Below, piece by piece: positions 39,846 through 49,723 of a stretch of 64,000 nt of DNA (position 1 is the first letter of the stretch; each line of letters opens with the position of its first letter). A program made the position numbers and the translations under genes. Origin of the DNA: JADLHS01 sp020848635 (GTDB taxonomy: Bacteria > Verrucomicrobiota > Verrucomicrobiia > Limisphaerales > JADLHS01); NCBI GenBank assembly GCA_037044975.1, contig JBAOIL010000015.1, positions 372,001 through 436,000 of the forward strand. The letters are read 5' to 3'. The notes below the pieces were generated by a model. That model saw only the letters and a list, made by a program, of their open reading frames with translations, was not told where the DNA came from and did not search any database.

Positions 39846-42494
39846 CTACTTCGCGTATTTGTCCAACTGCCTCATGGTCTCGTCGAGGCAATACTTGATG
39901 TAGTAATCCGGCTTGTTCGGGTCGGCCTCCTTGTCGAGCGCACCCAGCGCGACTTCCGCCGCCTTGGCGCTCGGGAAGAAGCTGCACGCGCGCACGGCTT
40001 CGAGACGGACGCGCGGGTGCTCATCTTTGACCTGCATTTCGAGCAGCGCAAGCGGATCATTCACGCGGTCGCGCCAATAACAAAGCACCCGGGTCGCCGC
40101 GGCGCGGGCGTGATGATCCGGCGAACGGAGCATGCGCTTGAGGAGGGCCTCATCCACGACGTTGTGCCATTGATGCACCCAGAGCGCCTCGGTCATATTA
40201 TGCTCGTAGTCCTTGTCTTTTGGATCGAGCCCCGCGGTCCATTTTGTGACCGCGGCGACGACTTCTGCGCTGTCATGCTTGCCCAGCTCGGTCTTGGCGC
40301 GCGTGCGGACGTCGTTCTCCGGCTGCTTGAGCAAGTCGAGGAGCTTCGCGATGGACTGGCCGTCAACCTTCGCTGGCTGGAGCAGCGGTCGGCCCTCGTA
40401 GGTGATGCGGTAGATGCGGCCATGGGATTTGTCGCGATGCGGATCGCGGATGTGATGCTGCATGTGGCCGATCAACTCCTTCGCCCAGTCACAGAAGTAG
40501 ATCGAACCGTCCGGCGCCACGCCGACCGCGGAGGGACGAAAGTTCGGGATCTTCTCGTTGTCACCTTTGACCAGGTCCTCAATGGTTTCACCCTTCAGGC
40601 CCGAGCCTTCCTCGGTTACCTTGACGCGGAAGATTCCCTGGAAACCGATCACGTTGCAGTTCAGGAAATTTCCCTGAAACTCCGCTGGAAAATGCCGGCT
40701 GCTGATCATCCCGGTGCCGGCGCACGGGCGGGAAGGTCGTTTCCAGAATTGCTGCATGCCTTTGTGCTTCGCCGGATAGTCGAGGTGACCACTGAAGGCC
40801 GGGGCAAAGAAACTTTCGTTGCCGGTCGCGTCGGTGATGATGTCGTTGCCCCAGTAATCAAACACTCGCCCATGCGGATTGGCGAAACCGTACGGGGCGT
40901 AGCGCTCGAACTTCCCGGTGCGCGGTTCAAAACGGTAAATGGCAGCATCGTCGTTCCGGATCGGTCCCAACGCGGTTTCCACCTGGGTGCGATGGAAGAC
41001 GCCGTCGCTCAGATAGGTCGCGCCGCCGGGATCGAGCACCATGGAATTGGCGGTGTGATGTGAATCGGCGGAGTCCATGCCCATCAGCACGCGCTCCTTC
41101 CAGTCGGCCTTGCCGTCGCCATTTGTGTCCCGCACGAACCACAGGTCGGGCGCCTGCATGACCAGCACACCGTCTTTGTAAAACTGGAAACCCGTCGGGC
41201 AGTTCAGGTCATCCAGAAAGGTTGTGACCTTATCCGCCTTGCCATCGCCGTTGGTATCTTCAAAGACGAGGAGCTTGTCGCCCACCGTGCTGGTGGGAGT
41301 GCGCTCCGGGTAGCTCGGCCAGGCAGCCACCCACAGGCGGCCTTTGGTGTCGAACGCCATTTGCACGGGGCTGACGAGTTCGGGAAATTGCTCTTCGCTG
41401 GCAAAAAGGGTCACCTTGCAACCCTTCGCCACCGTCATGTGCTTGATGGCCTCTTCTCCGCTCAGAAACGGTGCCACCTCGGGTTTGTTCGACTGCAACG
41501 TTTTGACCGGTGGCAGATTCGAGTCGTCCACCTTGAGGTCGCCGCCCTTGGCGACGGCCCAGACGCGCCGATCACGGTTGGCCGTCTTCACGTCGCGCTG
41601 GGACATTTCGTCCTGCATCACGTCGAAATTGGTGATCTTGGGCGAGTCTTTGCCAGCCACCGGAAATTCCAGCTTCGAGCGGCCGCCATAGACATTATAT
41701 CCGTCCACCGTGCGGTAACGGGCGTGCCACTCGGAATTTTTGTCATTCACCGCAGCGCGGAGTTTTTCGAGTTTGCCGGCGGGCGGTGTGGTATTGAACA
41801 ACGCCTGGAGAATTTCCGGGGCAAGCGCCTGGTTGCCCGCCTCGGTGAGGTGCAGGGTATTGAACGTGAGGGATTGTCCCTGCTTTGCCGCCTGTGCGTA
41901 GAGCCTTTGCGACAAGGCGAACAAGTCCACAAAAAGAACATCGTTGGCCTTGGCCACTTCGGCCATGGCCGTGGTGTATTTCTGCAAGTTGACGTTGTTT
42001 GCGGTGGGGTCAGGCTGGTTTGGGTCGTTGAGTTTTTCGTTGGCAATGGGCGAGAATAGGACCAAACGCGGCGCACCCTTCCCGCTGTAATTCTGAGCTT
42101 TGGTGGCCTTGACGAACTTGTCGAGGTCTTGCTTGAACTGGTTGAGGCGCGCGTCGCCCTTGAACGATTCATTGAAACCGAAGAACGCGAAGATCACGTC
42201 CGCCTTGGTCTTCGTCAGCCAGGAATCCGGCGAACCGAAGTTTTCCGAACGATGGCGAAGGACGACTTCATCCCCGGCCACGGCAAGGTTGCGGAAGACG
42301 AGGTCGTCCTGGGGAAATTTCGCGACGATGAGCGTTTCCAGCCAACCGTCATGCTGCATCCGATCGGCCAGCGTATTGCCAATGATGGCAATGTGGTCGC
42401 CCGGCTTGAGTTCGAGCGGCCCAGCCGCGACCCGATCCGGCAGCAGCACGGCAAAGGATAAAAACAGACCCGGCAGAAAACACAATGATTTCAT
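39846..42494 (-). CDS. SGNH hydrolase + PVC-type membrane-bound dehydrogenase-like propeller protein
   Basis: 882 residues from the ATG at 42494 (signal peptide LPGLFLSFAVLLPDRVAA). The first ~250 residues form an SGNH/GDSL-like esterase domain (HIAIIGNTLADRM, VIFAFFGFNESF, FNTLHLTEAGNQ carrying the His of the catalytic pair). Next is a six-bladed propeller of the PVC dehydrogenase type (VQMAFDTKGRLWVAAWPSYP, VFEDTNGDGKADK with a calcium-binding-like loop, ANPHGRVFDYWGN, GVAPDGSIYFCDW), and then HEAT-like repeats. Many homologues end in a CxxCH cytochrome module; here that module is absent and a cytochrome c gene follows 54 bases downstream. Likely periplasmic sugar or alcohol oxidation coupled to de-esterification; the substrate is unknown. 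Confidence 0.87.
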   Translation of the reverse strand: MKSLCFLPGLFLSFAVLLPDRVAAGPLELKPGDHIAIIGNTLADRMQHDGWLETLIVAKFPQDDLVFRNLAVAGDEVVLRHRSENFGSPDSWLTKTKADVIFAFFGFNESFKGDARLNQFKQDLDKFVKATKAQNYSGKGAPRLVLFSPIANEKLNDPNQPDPTANNVNLQKYTTAMAEVAKANDVLFVDLFALSQRLYAQAAKQGQSLTFNTLHLTEAGNQALAPEILQALFNTTPPAGKLEKLRAAVNDKNSEWHARYRTVDGYNVYGGRSKLEFPVAGKDSPKITNFDVMQDEMSQRDVKTANRDRRVWAVAKGGDLKVDDSNLPPVKTLQSNKPEVAPFLSGEEAIKHMTVAKGCKVTLFASEEQFPELVSPVQMAFDTKGRLWVAAWPSYPERTPTSTVGDKLLVFEDTNGDGKADKVTTFLDDLNCPTGFQFYKDGVLVMQAPDLWFVRDTNGDGKADWKERVLMGMDSADSHHTANSMVLDPGGATYLSDGVFHRTQVETALGPIRNDDAAIYRFEPRTGKFERYAPYGFANPHGRVFDYWGNDIITDATGNESFFAPAFSGHLDYPAKHKGMQQFWKRPSRPCAGTGMISSRHFPAEFQGNFLNCNVIGFQGIFRVKVTEEGSGLKGETIEDLVKGDNEKIPNFRPSAVGVAPDGSIYFCDWAKELIGHMQHHIRDPHRDKSHGRIYRITYEGRPLLQPAKVDGQSIAKLLDLLKQPENDVRTRAKTELGKHDSAEVVAAVTKWTAGLDPKDKDYEHNMTEALWVHQWHNVVDEALLKRMLRSPDHHARAAATRVLCYWRDRVNDPLALLEMQVKDEHPRVRLEAVRACSFFPSAKAAEVALGALDKEADPNKPDYYIKYCLDETMRQLDKYAK

Positions 42495-42598
42495 GAGTGG
42501 CAAAAGAATCGTCAAGGATCCTAACTTTGAATAGGAGAAATTAGAAAAAACTTTCAAAGGGGATTAGAAATAACTGGGAGAAAAGCTGGAAGGATCAC

Positions 42599-43951
42599 TT
42601 ACTGCTCACAGATGCAATAGAGACTCTGGTGTCCGCGGACGAAAAGCTCATTCCCCGCGAGCGCCAGGGACGCGTCGGTTTTGTCATCCAACTTGTTCGT
42701 GGCTAGGATTTCGAGCGTGGGACCTTGCTTCAACACCAGGCAAGTGCCTTCACGGCCGAAAACATACACGCGATCCTTCGCCGCCACCGGCGAAGCGTAG
42801 ATGCCAAACAATCCTTCCAAGCGTTCCCCCTCAAAATTTACCTTGCCGGATTTCGCGTCGAAACACGAGAGAATGGGGTTGTTGCCCGCGACCAGGTAGA
42901 GCAAGCCGTTCACCAGCAATGGCGAGGGCACGTAGGGGGTATTCTTGTTGTAGCTCCAGCGAATGGCGTCCGTGCCAGCAAGGTCGCCGGTGCAGTCGAA
43001 CCGCAAGGCGAATAACGCGCTGCCGCGAAAACCGCTGGTCAAATAAACCGTGTCCGCCGTTGCGACGGGACTGGGAATGGCGTTAGCCGTCTGGCCGGCG
43101 CATTCCCAAACTTGTTTGCCGGTCGCAAGATCGTAACTCCGCACTTTGCGCGTGGCGTTGACCACGATCTGAGGTTTCCCCTGGTTGTCGATCACCAGCG
43201 GAGTAGACCAACCGGTGTCGTCATTGCGCGGCGTCCGCCAGAGTTCCTTGCCTGTGGTCTTATCGAGCGCCACGATGAAATCGTCGCCATCATGATCCCA
43301 GACGACGACCACTGTGTTGCCGAACAACCCGGGCGAGCTGCCCTCGCCGAAACTGTTCTTGGTTTGCATGTCGCCGAAGTCCTTCTCCCATTTCAAATTC
43401 CCGTCGAGATCAAAACAGTATAGCCCGCGCGACCCAAAATAAGCGAGCAGATGCTGGCCGTCGGTGACTGGCGAAGCGGAGGCAAAGCCGTGATCTTTAT
43501 GATGACCCTCATGGGGCACTTCCTCGCGGGCAACCTTTTGCCAAAGCGTCTTGCCGGTTTTGCGGTCAAGGCAAACCACGGTGAATTGATAGGCCTCGGT
43601 TGGCTTCTCGGAGCGACCCAAACCGCCGCCAGCCCGTCCCCGTCTCTCCCCGGAGTTGGGACTCGCAGGGGCGGCGGGCGGAGGCTCGGAAGCTATCGCC
43701 TCACCTTTCCTTCCAGTGGGCACAGCGGTCAGAATGAAAACGCGGCCACCCCAGATCACCGGGGTGGAAGTGCCGAAACCGGGCAGCTCGACCTTCCACT
43801 TTACATTCTTGGTTTCGCTCCATTCCAATGGCGGATCGGCAAGCGGCGCGGCGCCGGTCGCGAGCGGCCCGCGCCACTGTGGCCAGAATTGTTGAGCGCC
43901 CGCGGCGGGCTCAGCCGCGTGGACTGCTTGCATGGCCAGGAGGGCAGCCAT
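42599..43951 (-). CDS. PQQ-like beta-propeller repeat protein
   Basis: 450 residues. Repeats of PQQ type recur about every 45 residues: VVCLDRKTGKTLWQKV, YCFDLDGNLKWEKDFG, VALDKTTGKELWRTPRND, RSYDLATGKQVWECAG, SCFDAKSGKVNFEGE. It begins with WPQWRGPLATG, the standard opening of exported PVC-type propellers. The start is uncertain: MAALLAMQAVHAAEP at 43951 is a short leader, and the frame stays open upstream over IKPTSLSLS without a good start codon. A Pro/Gly-rich insertion lies around residue 85-110. Whether it binds PQQ is unknown; many such propellers are scaffolds (BamB-like). It fits the adjacent oxidation genes. Confidence 0.86.
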   Translation of the reverse strand: MAALLAMQAVHAAEPAAGAQQFWPQWRGPLATGAAPLADPPLEWSETKNVKWKVELPGFGTSTPVIWGGRVFILTAVPTGRKGEAIASEPPPAAPASPNSGERRGRAGGGLGRSEKPTEAYQFTVVCLDRKTGKTLWQKVAREEVPHEGHHKDHGFASASPVTDGQHLLAYFGSRGLYCFDLDGNLKWEKDFGDMQTKNSFGEGSSPGLFGNTVVVVWDHDGDDFIVALDKTTGKELWRTPRNDDTGWSTPLVIDNQGKPQIVVNATRKVRSYDLATGKQVWECAGQTANAIPSPVATADTVYLTSGFRGSALFALRFDCTGDLAGTDAIRWSYNKNTPYVPSPLLVNGLLYLVAGNNPILSCFDAKSGKVNFEGERLEGLFGIYASPVAAKDRVYVFGREGTCLVLKQGPTLEILATNKLDDKTDASLALAGNELFVRGHQSLYCICEQ

Positions 43952-44084
43952 GCTGAGGGATAAGGATGTTGGTTTGATAATGGCTGGAGGCTCAGGAGAA
44001 AGCCGTGCGATCGCAAGGAAAAATCAAGCACTGCTTCACGTTCCACACTCCCCCCGACGACCCTTTCACTCCGCCGTCACATGC

Positions 44085-44549
44085 TCAAGTTCCGCCAACG
44101 AATCCTTGTTGGCGCAATGCCTCGAACAATACCAAAGCGGCGCAATTCGACAGATTCAGCGAGCGCGATTGCGCGTTGAACATCGGGATGCGCAACCAAC
44201 GCTCGCGGTTTTGTTCCAGCAACGTCGCCGGCAAGCCGGCGGTCTCGCGACCGAACACGAGATAGTCGTCCGGTGCGAACTGCGCCTCGGTGTAGAGCCG
44301 CGGCCCCTTCGATTCGATCAGCCATACCCGGGCGTTCACCGGGAGCTTCTCCGCAAATGCCCGCCAGTTCGCCCAGCGATGCCACACCACATGCCGCCAA
44401 TAATCCATGCCGGCACGCTTGAGTTGCGCGTCGTCGAGCTTGAAACCAAAGGGCTCGATCAGGTGGAGCGTGGTACGGGTGGCGGCGCAGAGCCGGGCGA
44501 CGTTCCCTGTGTTCGGCGGAATCTCAGGTTCAACGAGGACGAGGTGCAT
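44085..44549 (-). CDS. trmL: tRNA (cytidine(34)-2'-O)-methyltransferase TrmL
   Basis: 154 residues, the normal TrmL length. A minimal SPOUT methyltransferase: HLVLVEPEIPPNTGNVARLC at the N-terminus, then DYLVFGRETAGLPATLL and IPMFNAQSRSLNLSNCAALV forming the SAM-binding trefoil knot. It methylates the ribose of the wobble nucleotide in tRNA-Leu isoacceptors. It lies downstream of truA on the same strand (78-base gap), giving a small tRNA-modification neighbourhood with truA and ruvX. Confidence 0.94.
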   Translation of the reverse strand: MHLVLVEPEIPPNTGNVARLCAATRTTLHLIEPFGFKLDDAQLKRAGMDYWRHVVWHRWANWRAFAEKLPVNARVWLIESKGPRLYTEAQFAPDDYLVFGRETAGLPATLLEQNRERWLRIPMFNAQSRSLNLSNCAALVLFEALRQQGFVGGT

Positions 44550-44627
44550 GGAGCGGAAAGGGTTCAGGATCTAGGGCTCAGAAAGCAGCGATCCATCCCG
44601 AGCCGGCTGATACTGATTACTGGTACT

Positions 44628-45434
44628 TCATTTGCCATAAAAAACGCGCCACAAGATCAAACCCTGCGCCGGCGCCGTCATGCCGCCGACGCGGCGGTCC
44701 TTCGAGGCGAGCATGGTTCGGATTTCGGTTGGGGAAAACTTGCCCTGCCCCACCTGCACCACCGTGCCCACAAGGGCGCGACACATCTTGTAGAGAAAAC
44801 CGTCGCCTTCGATGATAAACGTAAACCGCACTCCACTGCGCTTCAAGTCGCACCGCGTAAGGGTGCGCACAGTGGTCCCGTGCGCGTAACCCTGATTCGC
44901 CGTGAACGATTGGAAATCGTGCCGCCCCACGAACAGTCGCGCGGCGGCGCGCATCGCCGAAACGTCGAGGGGTCGCGGCACATGCCACGCCGTCGTGCGC
45001 AGCAACGGATTCATCGCCGGGTGATTCCACACCACGTAGCGGTATTGCTTGCCCTGCGCCTGGAAGCGGGCGTGAAAATCCGGCCCCGCCCGGCGGGCTG
45101 ACACCACGCGGATGTCCGCCGGCAACCAAGCGTTGAGGGCGAGCGCGAGTTTGAGCATGGACATCCGCGACTCCGCCCGAGGCACTTCGAAGTGCGCCAC
45201 CATGCCGAGGGCATGGACGCCGGTATCCGTCCGGCTGGAACTATGCAGACGCGGCCGGCTGGGGAATAATTTTGCGAGCGCCGTTTCCACTTTTTCCTGT
45301 ACGCCGGTGCCGGTCTTTTGCACCTGCCAGCCCGCGTACCCCGTCCCGTCGTAGGCAATGATGAGTTTGAACTTGAGCATCCCCACCGCCCCGGGATGCT
45401 GGGGGGCAGGAGGGTTGGCCGCTGGTTTTTTCAT
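44628..45434 (-). CDS. truA: tRNA pseudouridine(38-40) synthase TruA
   Basis: 268 residues from the ATG at 45434. It modifies uridines 38-40 of the tRNA anticodon stem. Motifs: KLIIAYDGTGYAGWQVQ, LHSSSRTDTGVHALGMVAHF (contains the catalytic Asp), HPAMNPLLRTTAWHV, DFQSFTANQG and DGFLYKMCRALVGTVVQVG. The ATG shares one base with the stop codon of ruvX (TAATG), indicating translational coupling. The frame stays open upstream to 45587, but that part overlaps ruvX. A second candidate start, just before KFKLIIAYDG, lies 18 codons in. Confidence 0.95.
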   Translation of the reverse strand: MKKPAANPPAPQHPGAVGMLKFKLIIAYDGTGYAGWQVQKTGTGVQEKVETALAKLFPSRPRLHSSSRTDTGVHALGMVAHFEVPRAESRMSMLKLALALNAWLPADIRVVSARRAGPDFHARFQAQGKQYRYVVWNHPAMNPLLRTTAWHVPRPLDVSAMRAAARLFVGRHDFQSFTANQGYAHGTTVRTLTRCDLKRSGVRFTFIIEGDGFLYKMCRALVGTVVQVGQGKFSPTEIRTMLASKDRRVGGMTAPAQGLILWRVFYGK

Positions 45435-45859
45435 TACTTCAGCGCTCCCGCCGCGCCACTGTCGAGATAGCTTTGGAGGAGGATCGCCGCCGCGGTCTTG
45501 TCCACTTTTTCTTTGCGCTGGTCGCGCCGAACCCCGCCCTGAATGAGGAACCGCTGCGCCTGGGTGGAGGTAAGCCGCTCGTCCCACAGCTTGATCGGGA
45601 TGGTCAGGGCGTCCTTCAACGCCGCCACAAACGCCTGCACCTTGAGCGCCGCCGGACCATAACTGCCATCCATGTTCCGGGGCATGCCGACAAGGATTTG
45701 GCCAATCTCCTTCTCATTGATGATCTGCTTGAGGCGCTCGAGAAATGCCGCGAACGGCTCGGGCGGAATGTATTCCAACGGTTGAGCGATGATGAACATT
45801 TCATCGCTCACCGCCACACCAACCCGTTTTGTTCCGTGATCCAAAGCCAGGACGCGCAT
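45434..45859 (-). CDS. ruvX: Putative pre-16S rRNA nuclease / Holliday junction resolvase YqgF (RuvX)
   Basis: 141 residues. RNase H-like fold of the YqgF family: VLALDHGTKRVGVAVSDEM at the N-terminus (catalytic Asp), ILVGMPRNMDGSYGPAALKV, IPIKLWDERLTSTQAQRFL (Glu) and VDKTAAAILLQSYLDS (third acidic residue). Family members trim the 5' end of 16S rRNA; the Holliday-junction role is older and less secure. It is followed by truA with a one-base overlap. Confidence 0.94.
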   Translation of the reverse strand: MRVLALDHGTKRVGVAVSDEMFIIAQPLEYIPPEPFAAFLERLKQIINEKEIGQILVGMPRNMDGSYGPAALKVQAFVAALKDALTIPIKLWDERLTSTQAQRFLIQGGVRRDQRKEKVDKTAAAILLQSYLDSGAAGALK

Positions 45860-46037
45860 GGAAAAAGTCTAGTCAGATCGGCCACGAAACCAAGCTTCGA
45901 CTGGACAGGCTGGGCCAATGGGGAGCCTGCGCCGTCCGCGATGTCAGTGGGCCAAACCCGTCCCCCGACCTGACAAGCACGGAAAGAATTTCATTTCCAT
46001 CCGCCGCGAAGCCCGCAAAATAGCCACAGTTGATGTT

Positions 46038-46517
46038 ATGAATTTGAACGAAGCCCAACAACAAACCGTCACTGGCTGGGTAGCCGGCGGTTCGAAGATT
46101 TCCGAAGTCCAAAACCGGCTCGCGGCCGAACTGGGCCTGCGGCTGACTTACATGGAAGTGCGGATGCTGGTGGATGATCTGAAACTGAAGCTCAAGGATC
46201 CCGAAGTCCCCAAACCGGTCGCCCCCCTCGCCGCACCAAACCCACCAGTCGAATCGCCGGTGGCGCCGGCCCCACCACTGCCGCCCGGGGGGGCGGCGGC
46301 GGGCAAGGTTTCCCTCTCCCTGGATCAAATCACGCGCCCCGGCGCCCTAGTCAGCGGGAAGGTGACGTTTAGCGACGGCATGAACGCCGATTGGTATCTG
46401 GATCAGACCGGCCGACTAGGTGTGGTGCCGCAGCAGCCAGGCTACAAACCGTCCGCCGCTGACGTGCAGCAGTTCCAATTGGCATTGGAACGCGAGATGA
46501 CCAAAATGGGGCTTTGA
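46038..46517 (+). CDS. Hypothetical protein with helical N-terminus and Pro-rich linker
   Basis: 159 residues from the ATG at 46038; an in-frame extension to 45918 is unlikely because it is Arg/Pro-rich and non-hydrophobic. The N-terminal ~55 residues are a small helical domain (NLNEAQQQTVTGWVAGGSKI; LTYMEVRMLVDDLKLKLKD) that looks like a helix-turn-helix. A Pro/Ala linker of about 35 residues follows, then a small domain with SGKVTFSDGMNADWYLDQTG and the end GYKPSAADVQQFQLALEREM. No membrane segment. I recall similar short proteins in Verrucomicrobia but no function. It is transcribed away from ruvX. Confidence 0.72.
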   Translation: MNLNEAQQQTVTGWVAGGSKISEVQNRLAAELGLRLTYMEVRMLVDDLKLKLKDPEVPKPVAPLAAPNPPVESPVAPAPPLPPGGAAAGKVSLSLDQITRPGALVSGKVTFSDGMNADWYLDQTGRLGVVPQQPGYKPSAADVQQFQLALEREMTKMGL

Positions 46518-46584
46518 AGACATTGCGCAGGGAGTTGGGACTGCCGGCAACCGGCGGCGGGTGCAATCCGAGTTCGATCCGGGC

Positions 46585-46650
46585 TAAAAGCGAAAGCCCC
46601 CCGTCCGCGAAGCGCGCCACCCGCCCAAACATGCGAACACAGCGGGGGGC
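46585..46650 (-). terminator. Possible terminator for the small minus-strand gene
   Basis: GCCCCCCG (46596-46603) can pair with CGGGGGGC (46643-46650). On the minus strand the hairpin is followed by TTTCGCTTTT. The loop is about 39 bases, so the call is weak. Confidence 0.35.
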
Positions 46651-46777
46651 GTCTTGGCCGACAGGGGACTTGTTGGTTCATGGCGTACCGGCACCGCGAG
46701 CGAATCGTCGGGGGGCCGGGCCATTATTGTCGTCCACGCGGGACAAACAAAAGCAGTGTCCGCGGCAGCGGAGGAAA

Positions 46778-46939
46778 TCAACTTGGGTTTTCGAGTCCGG
46801 CCGGATTCCCCGACGTATCCGTTCCGAAATGAAATCCGGCTTCATCCTCGTAGTCGAAGGGGGCATGGGTAGCGGCGATCAATTCCGTGACGAATCCCGC
46901 CGTCGTGAGGGCAAGGGCGATGAATAAAATTGTCATCAT
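46778..46939 (-). CDS. Small membrane protein, hypothetical
   Basis: 53 residues starting at a double ATG (46939/46936): a membrane helix TILFIALALTTAGFVTELIA, then a conserved-looking tail with FDYEDEAGFHFGT and GLENPS. A longer frame to 47059 adds unlikely sequence. Small proteins with an ...EDEAGFHFG... tail are familiar to me from Verrucomicrobia, but I cannot verify this. The rest of 46518-46777 and 46940-47289 shows no other convincing gene. Confidence 0.42.
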   Translation of the reverse strand: MMTILFIALALTTAGFVTELIAATHAPFDYEDEAGFHFGTDTSGNPAGLENPS

Positions 46940-47289
46940 GCCGCAGAAATGAGCAGCCCAAGTACCAAGGGGCGGCGTCAGCAAAGCGGGCTGGCCCGCA
47001 GCGGAACTTTGTCTTGAAATCCCGGCAAGTGTTGCGAGATGGGACACCGGCCCGACCACCGGTCAGGCAAAACGGGCGCAGTGAGATTCGACTGCGCCCT
47101 TGTAGGAGTCGAAGCGATTCTTCTTGAATAGGTGACCAACAGCGTCCACGGCGTCAGTAGTGGCATTGGCGTTCGTACGAAGCAGTTGGTTGATCTGCGC
47201 CTTGAGGCAACTCCGCAACAGACGGTTGGCCGGCGGGCAGCTTCTCACCACGCAATGCCATCATGGCCGATCCACCTTGGCTTCTCGGC

Positions 47290-48907
47290 TTAGTAAACCG
47301 TGGTGCTTTCTTCTTTCTCCAACGGCGTCTTCAGTTCTTCGCATGTGAGCGTTATCTTGTTACGGGAGTCGCCAGTGCTGTTTCCCTTAACCAAAATGGT
47401 GTAGGACAGACTCTGCTTGGCGCCGAGAATGGCCACGGCGGGAAGACTTACGACCTTGCCGCTGATACTACCCTGCGCGGTGCTGAGCGGCGTCACCTGA
47501 TCGCCGAAACGGGCCACGAGTTTCAGGTTGTGCATGTCGGCGGAGCCCTGGTTGGCAACCTTGATCGCATAGGTCGTGCTTTCCCCGACTTGAATTGGAT
47601 CCGGATCGTCCGTCACTTCGAGCGACACACCCGCCACCCCCTTCCATAGCGTACATGCCTTTGCGGAATCGCTCAAACCGTTGTTCGTGACGATGACGGC
47701 GTTGCAGTAGGTGCCCGCAACCCGCGAAGTGAGCTTGAGGGTGGCGGAAAACTTCGCGCCGGGCTTTAACTCAGCGAGGTTCCAAGTGGCTTCATTGCGG
47801 CTAACGGCCGCGCCGGGCGCGGCCACAATGGAGGTTTCCGCCGCCGGCCGGTCGCTCACAACCACATTCCGGAGCGTGGTATCCCCCGGATTGGAGATTA
47901 CAATCTCGTAATCGGCATTGCGCCCAAGGATCTGGCCCTTTGTCCCGGAAGTCTCCACCTTCAGGCCCGGCGCAAGAATGATGGTGCAGAAGTTTTGGCT
48001 GACCTTTTCCGCGTTGCGGCTGTTGGCTGTGGCAGTGTTGCACACCTGGCCACGCTGAACGGCCTTGTAGGTGACGGTCAGTGGTTTGGCCTGTCCCGGC
48101 GCGAGATCGCCCAGGTCGAAGGACAGTTCCCGCTTGCCGCTGGCGTGGCTCAGGCCGACCGGAACCGGATTGGTGACAAACATATTGCGCACCGTGCCGG
48201 TGCCGGGGTTCTTGAAGACGATTTTATATGTGACCTCGCTGCCAAGCATGGCGGTTTCCGGACCGGACTGGTCAATCGCGATAACCGGCTTGCCAACCAG
48301 CGTCGTACCGCAAACACGCGCCCCCGTGGAAACCGTTGCACAATTGACGAGCGCGCCTGCCTGCCGGGTTTTGAACCAAACCCTGGCGTTCCGGGTCTGC
48401 CCAGCGTCCATGTTGCCGATCTGCCAGACCAATTGGCCGCCTTCAACCGTGGCCGCGGGTTCACTGCGAACGTAGCTAGCGTTTGCGGGAATCGGGTTGC
48501 GCATGACGACGCCCACGACATCGCCTTGGGCAGTGAGGCTCAGGTCAACCGCGAATTCAGCCCCCAGCGTGGCTTCGGTAGGCATTGCCTGGGTCATGCG
48601 GATCGGGCCGGCGGCGGCGCCATTTGTGATTATCGTGGCCCCGAATTTCGAGGCCGGTTTCTGCGCGACCCATGCGGGCGAAGCCATCTTGGAAGTCGAG
48701 GTAGCCGCCGTGACCTGCGGCTTCACTTTGCTCCGCACCTCTGGAGAACGGCCCGTATAAAGCGGGCGGGCGGGGGCTTCAATCTCGGAACGAGGTTGTG
48801 CGTTCCGTTCAATTTGCACCCCCGATGGCCCACGCGTCGCCGTGGTGCACGACATCGGTACTCACCGCCAGTGCTAACGCGGCCGCGATTGTTATTGATC
48901 GTTTCAT
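47290..48907 (-). CDS. DUF11-repeat outer envelope protein, chlamydial OmcB-like, one frameshift
   Basis: About 535 residues. The signal peptide (MKRSITIAAALALAVSTD, ATG at 48907) and the mature part lie in different frames, joined near 48835. The mature protein has an Ala/Pro-rich start, then at least four DUF11-type beta domains, each with a core like GSEVTYKIVFKNPGTGTVRN, LGRNADYEIVISNPGDTTLR and VGESTTYAIKVANQGSADMH. Seven Cys residues recur at equivalent positions (QVCNTATANS, TYCNAVIVTN, KACTLWKG). This matches the Cys-rich outer membrane protein OmcB of Chlamydia, which is disulfide cross-linked in the envelope, and related proteins in other PVC bacteria. A structural envelope role is inferred. 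No neighbour suggests a partner. Confidence 0.8.
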
Positions 48908-49723
48908 GTAAACACGGCGGGACTTCTTAATGGCAACCGAGACGCTTTCCAGTTTGGTATGGTGAGCGGTGCCATATCCGGTCGTCCATTGCACCCGCCC
49001 CCCGCTTTGCTGATGGCTTATCACGCTCGCACCCATGATCGGGCCGCAGTTTTCGCCCAACCCACACCGTGCTTTCCCTCGAAAATCCCTGCACAATTGC
49101 TCCCATCGGCGTGTGAGAGCAAAACTAGCAAGGAAGCCGCTAAACGCAAGTTTCGGCGGCGGTAGTTGTGCAGCACACCCACCGGCGTGGGTTACCAAAG
49201 CGATGAAACCGGACCAGAATACGCGGGCGCCCGCGACGGGCGCGAGGTTGAAGCCAGTGAGGGCGACCGGCTAAACCAAATCACCGAAGCGCAAACCCCG
49301 CCAGAACTCGGACCAAGCGCGTTCGATCCGACGGTGACTTTGAGCGCTTCTGTAATGGTTTGGAGATCGTTTCCCTCAGGGTGGTCAACATTGACCGAGG
49401 TGTGCGGGATTCGCCAGCCCGTTGTGCATCCGGGAGCAACCGGACCAACCCCCAAATTCAACATCTTCATGTAGTTATTTTCCTTTGCTGCTCCGAATAT
49501 TTAGGCTTTAGTCATGTTACCTGCAAAACCGCTGCGGAGCTGTGTCCATTAGCACTCAGAGGCACAATGGTTGCGGAGGCGGGATAGGACGAGTAGCGAA
49601 ATGAACCAAATGCCGCCGTAAGTAATGGGAACAAGAATCGGTAGTAGAATGCTTGAAGATGCCTGCAGAGCGTTTGCCAAATGGCCCCAATTCCGTCATT
49701 TTAAATAAAGCATATTCCTAGTT
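48908..49723. other. 816-base gap without a convincing gene
   Basis: Several short frames exist on both strands, but none shows a start signal, domain or conserved motif. The last ~200 bases (about 49500-49723) are AT-richer than the rest and probably hold the promoter of the pseudopilin gene. I see no tRNA, repeat array or terminator. Confidence 0.5.

Noticed and set aside
43620..43680. Pro/Gly-rich stretch in the PQQ-propeller gene (SPNSGERRG) as a third in-frame palindromic element
   Set aside because: The peptide resembles the SPSDGER type, but the DNA does not form a clear inverted repeat, so it may just be a linker.
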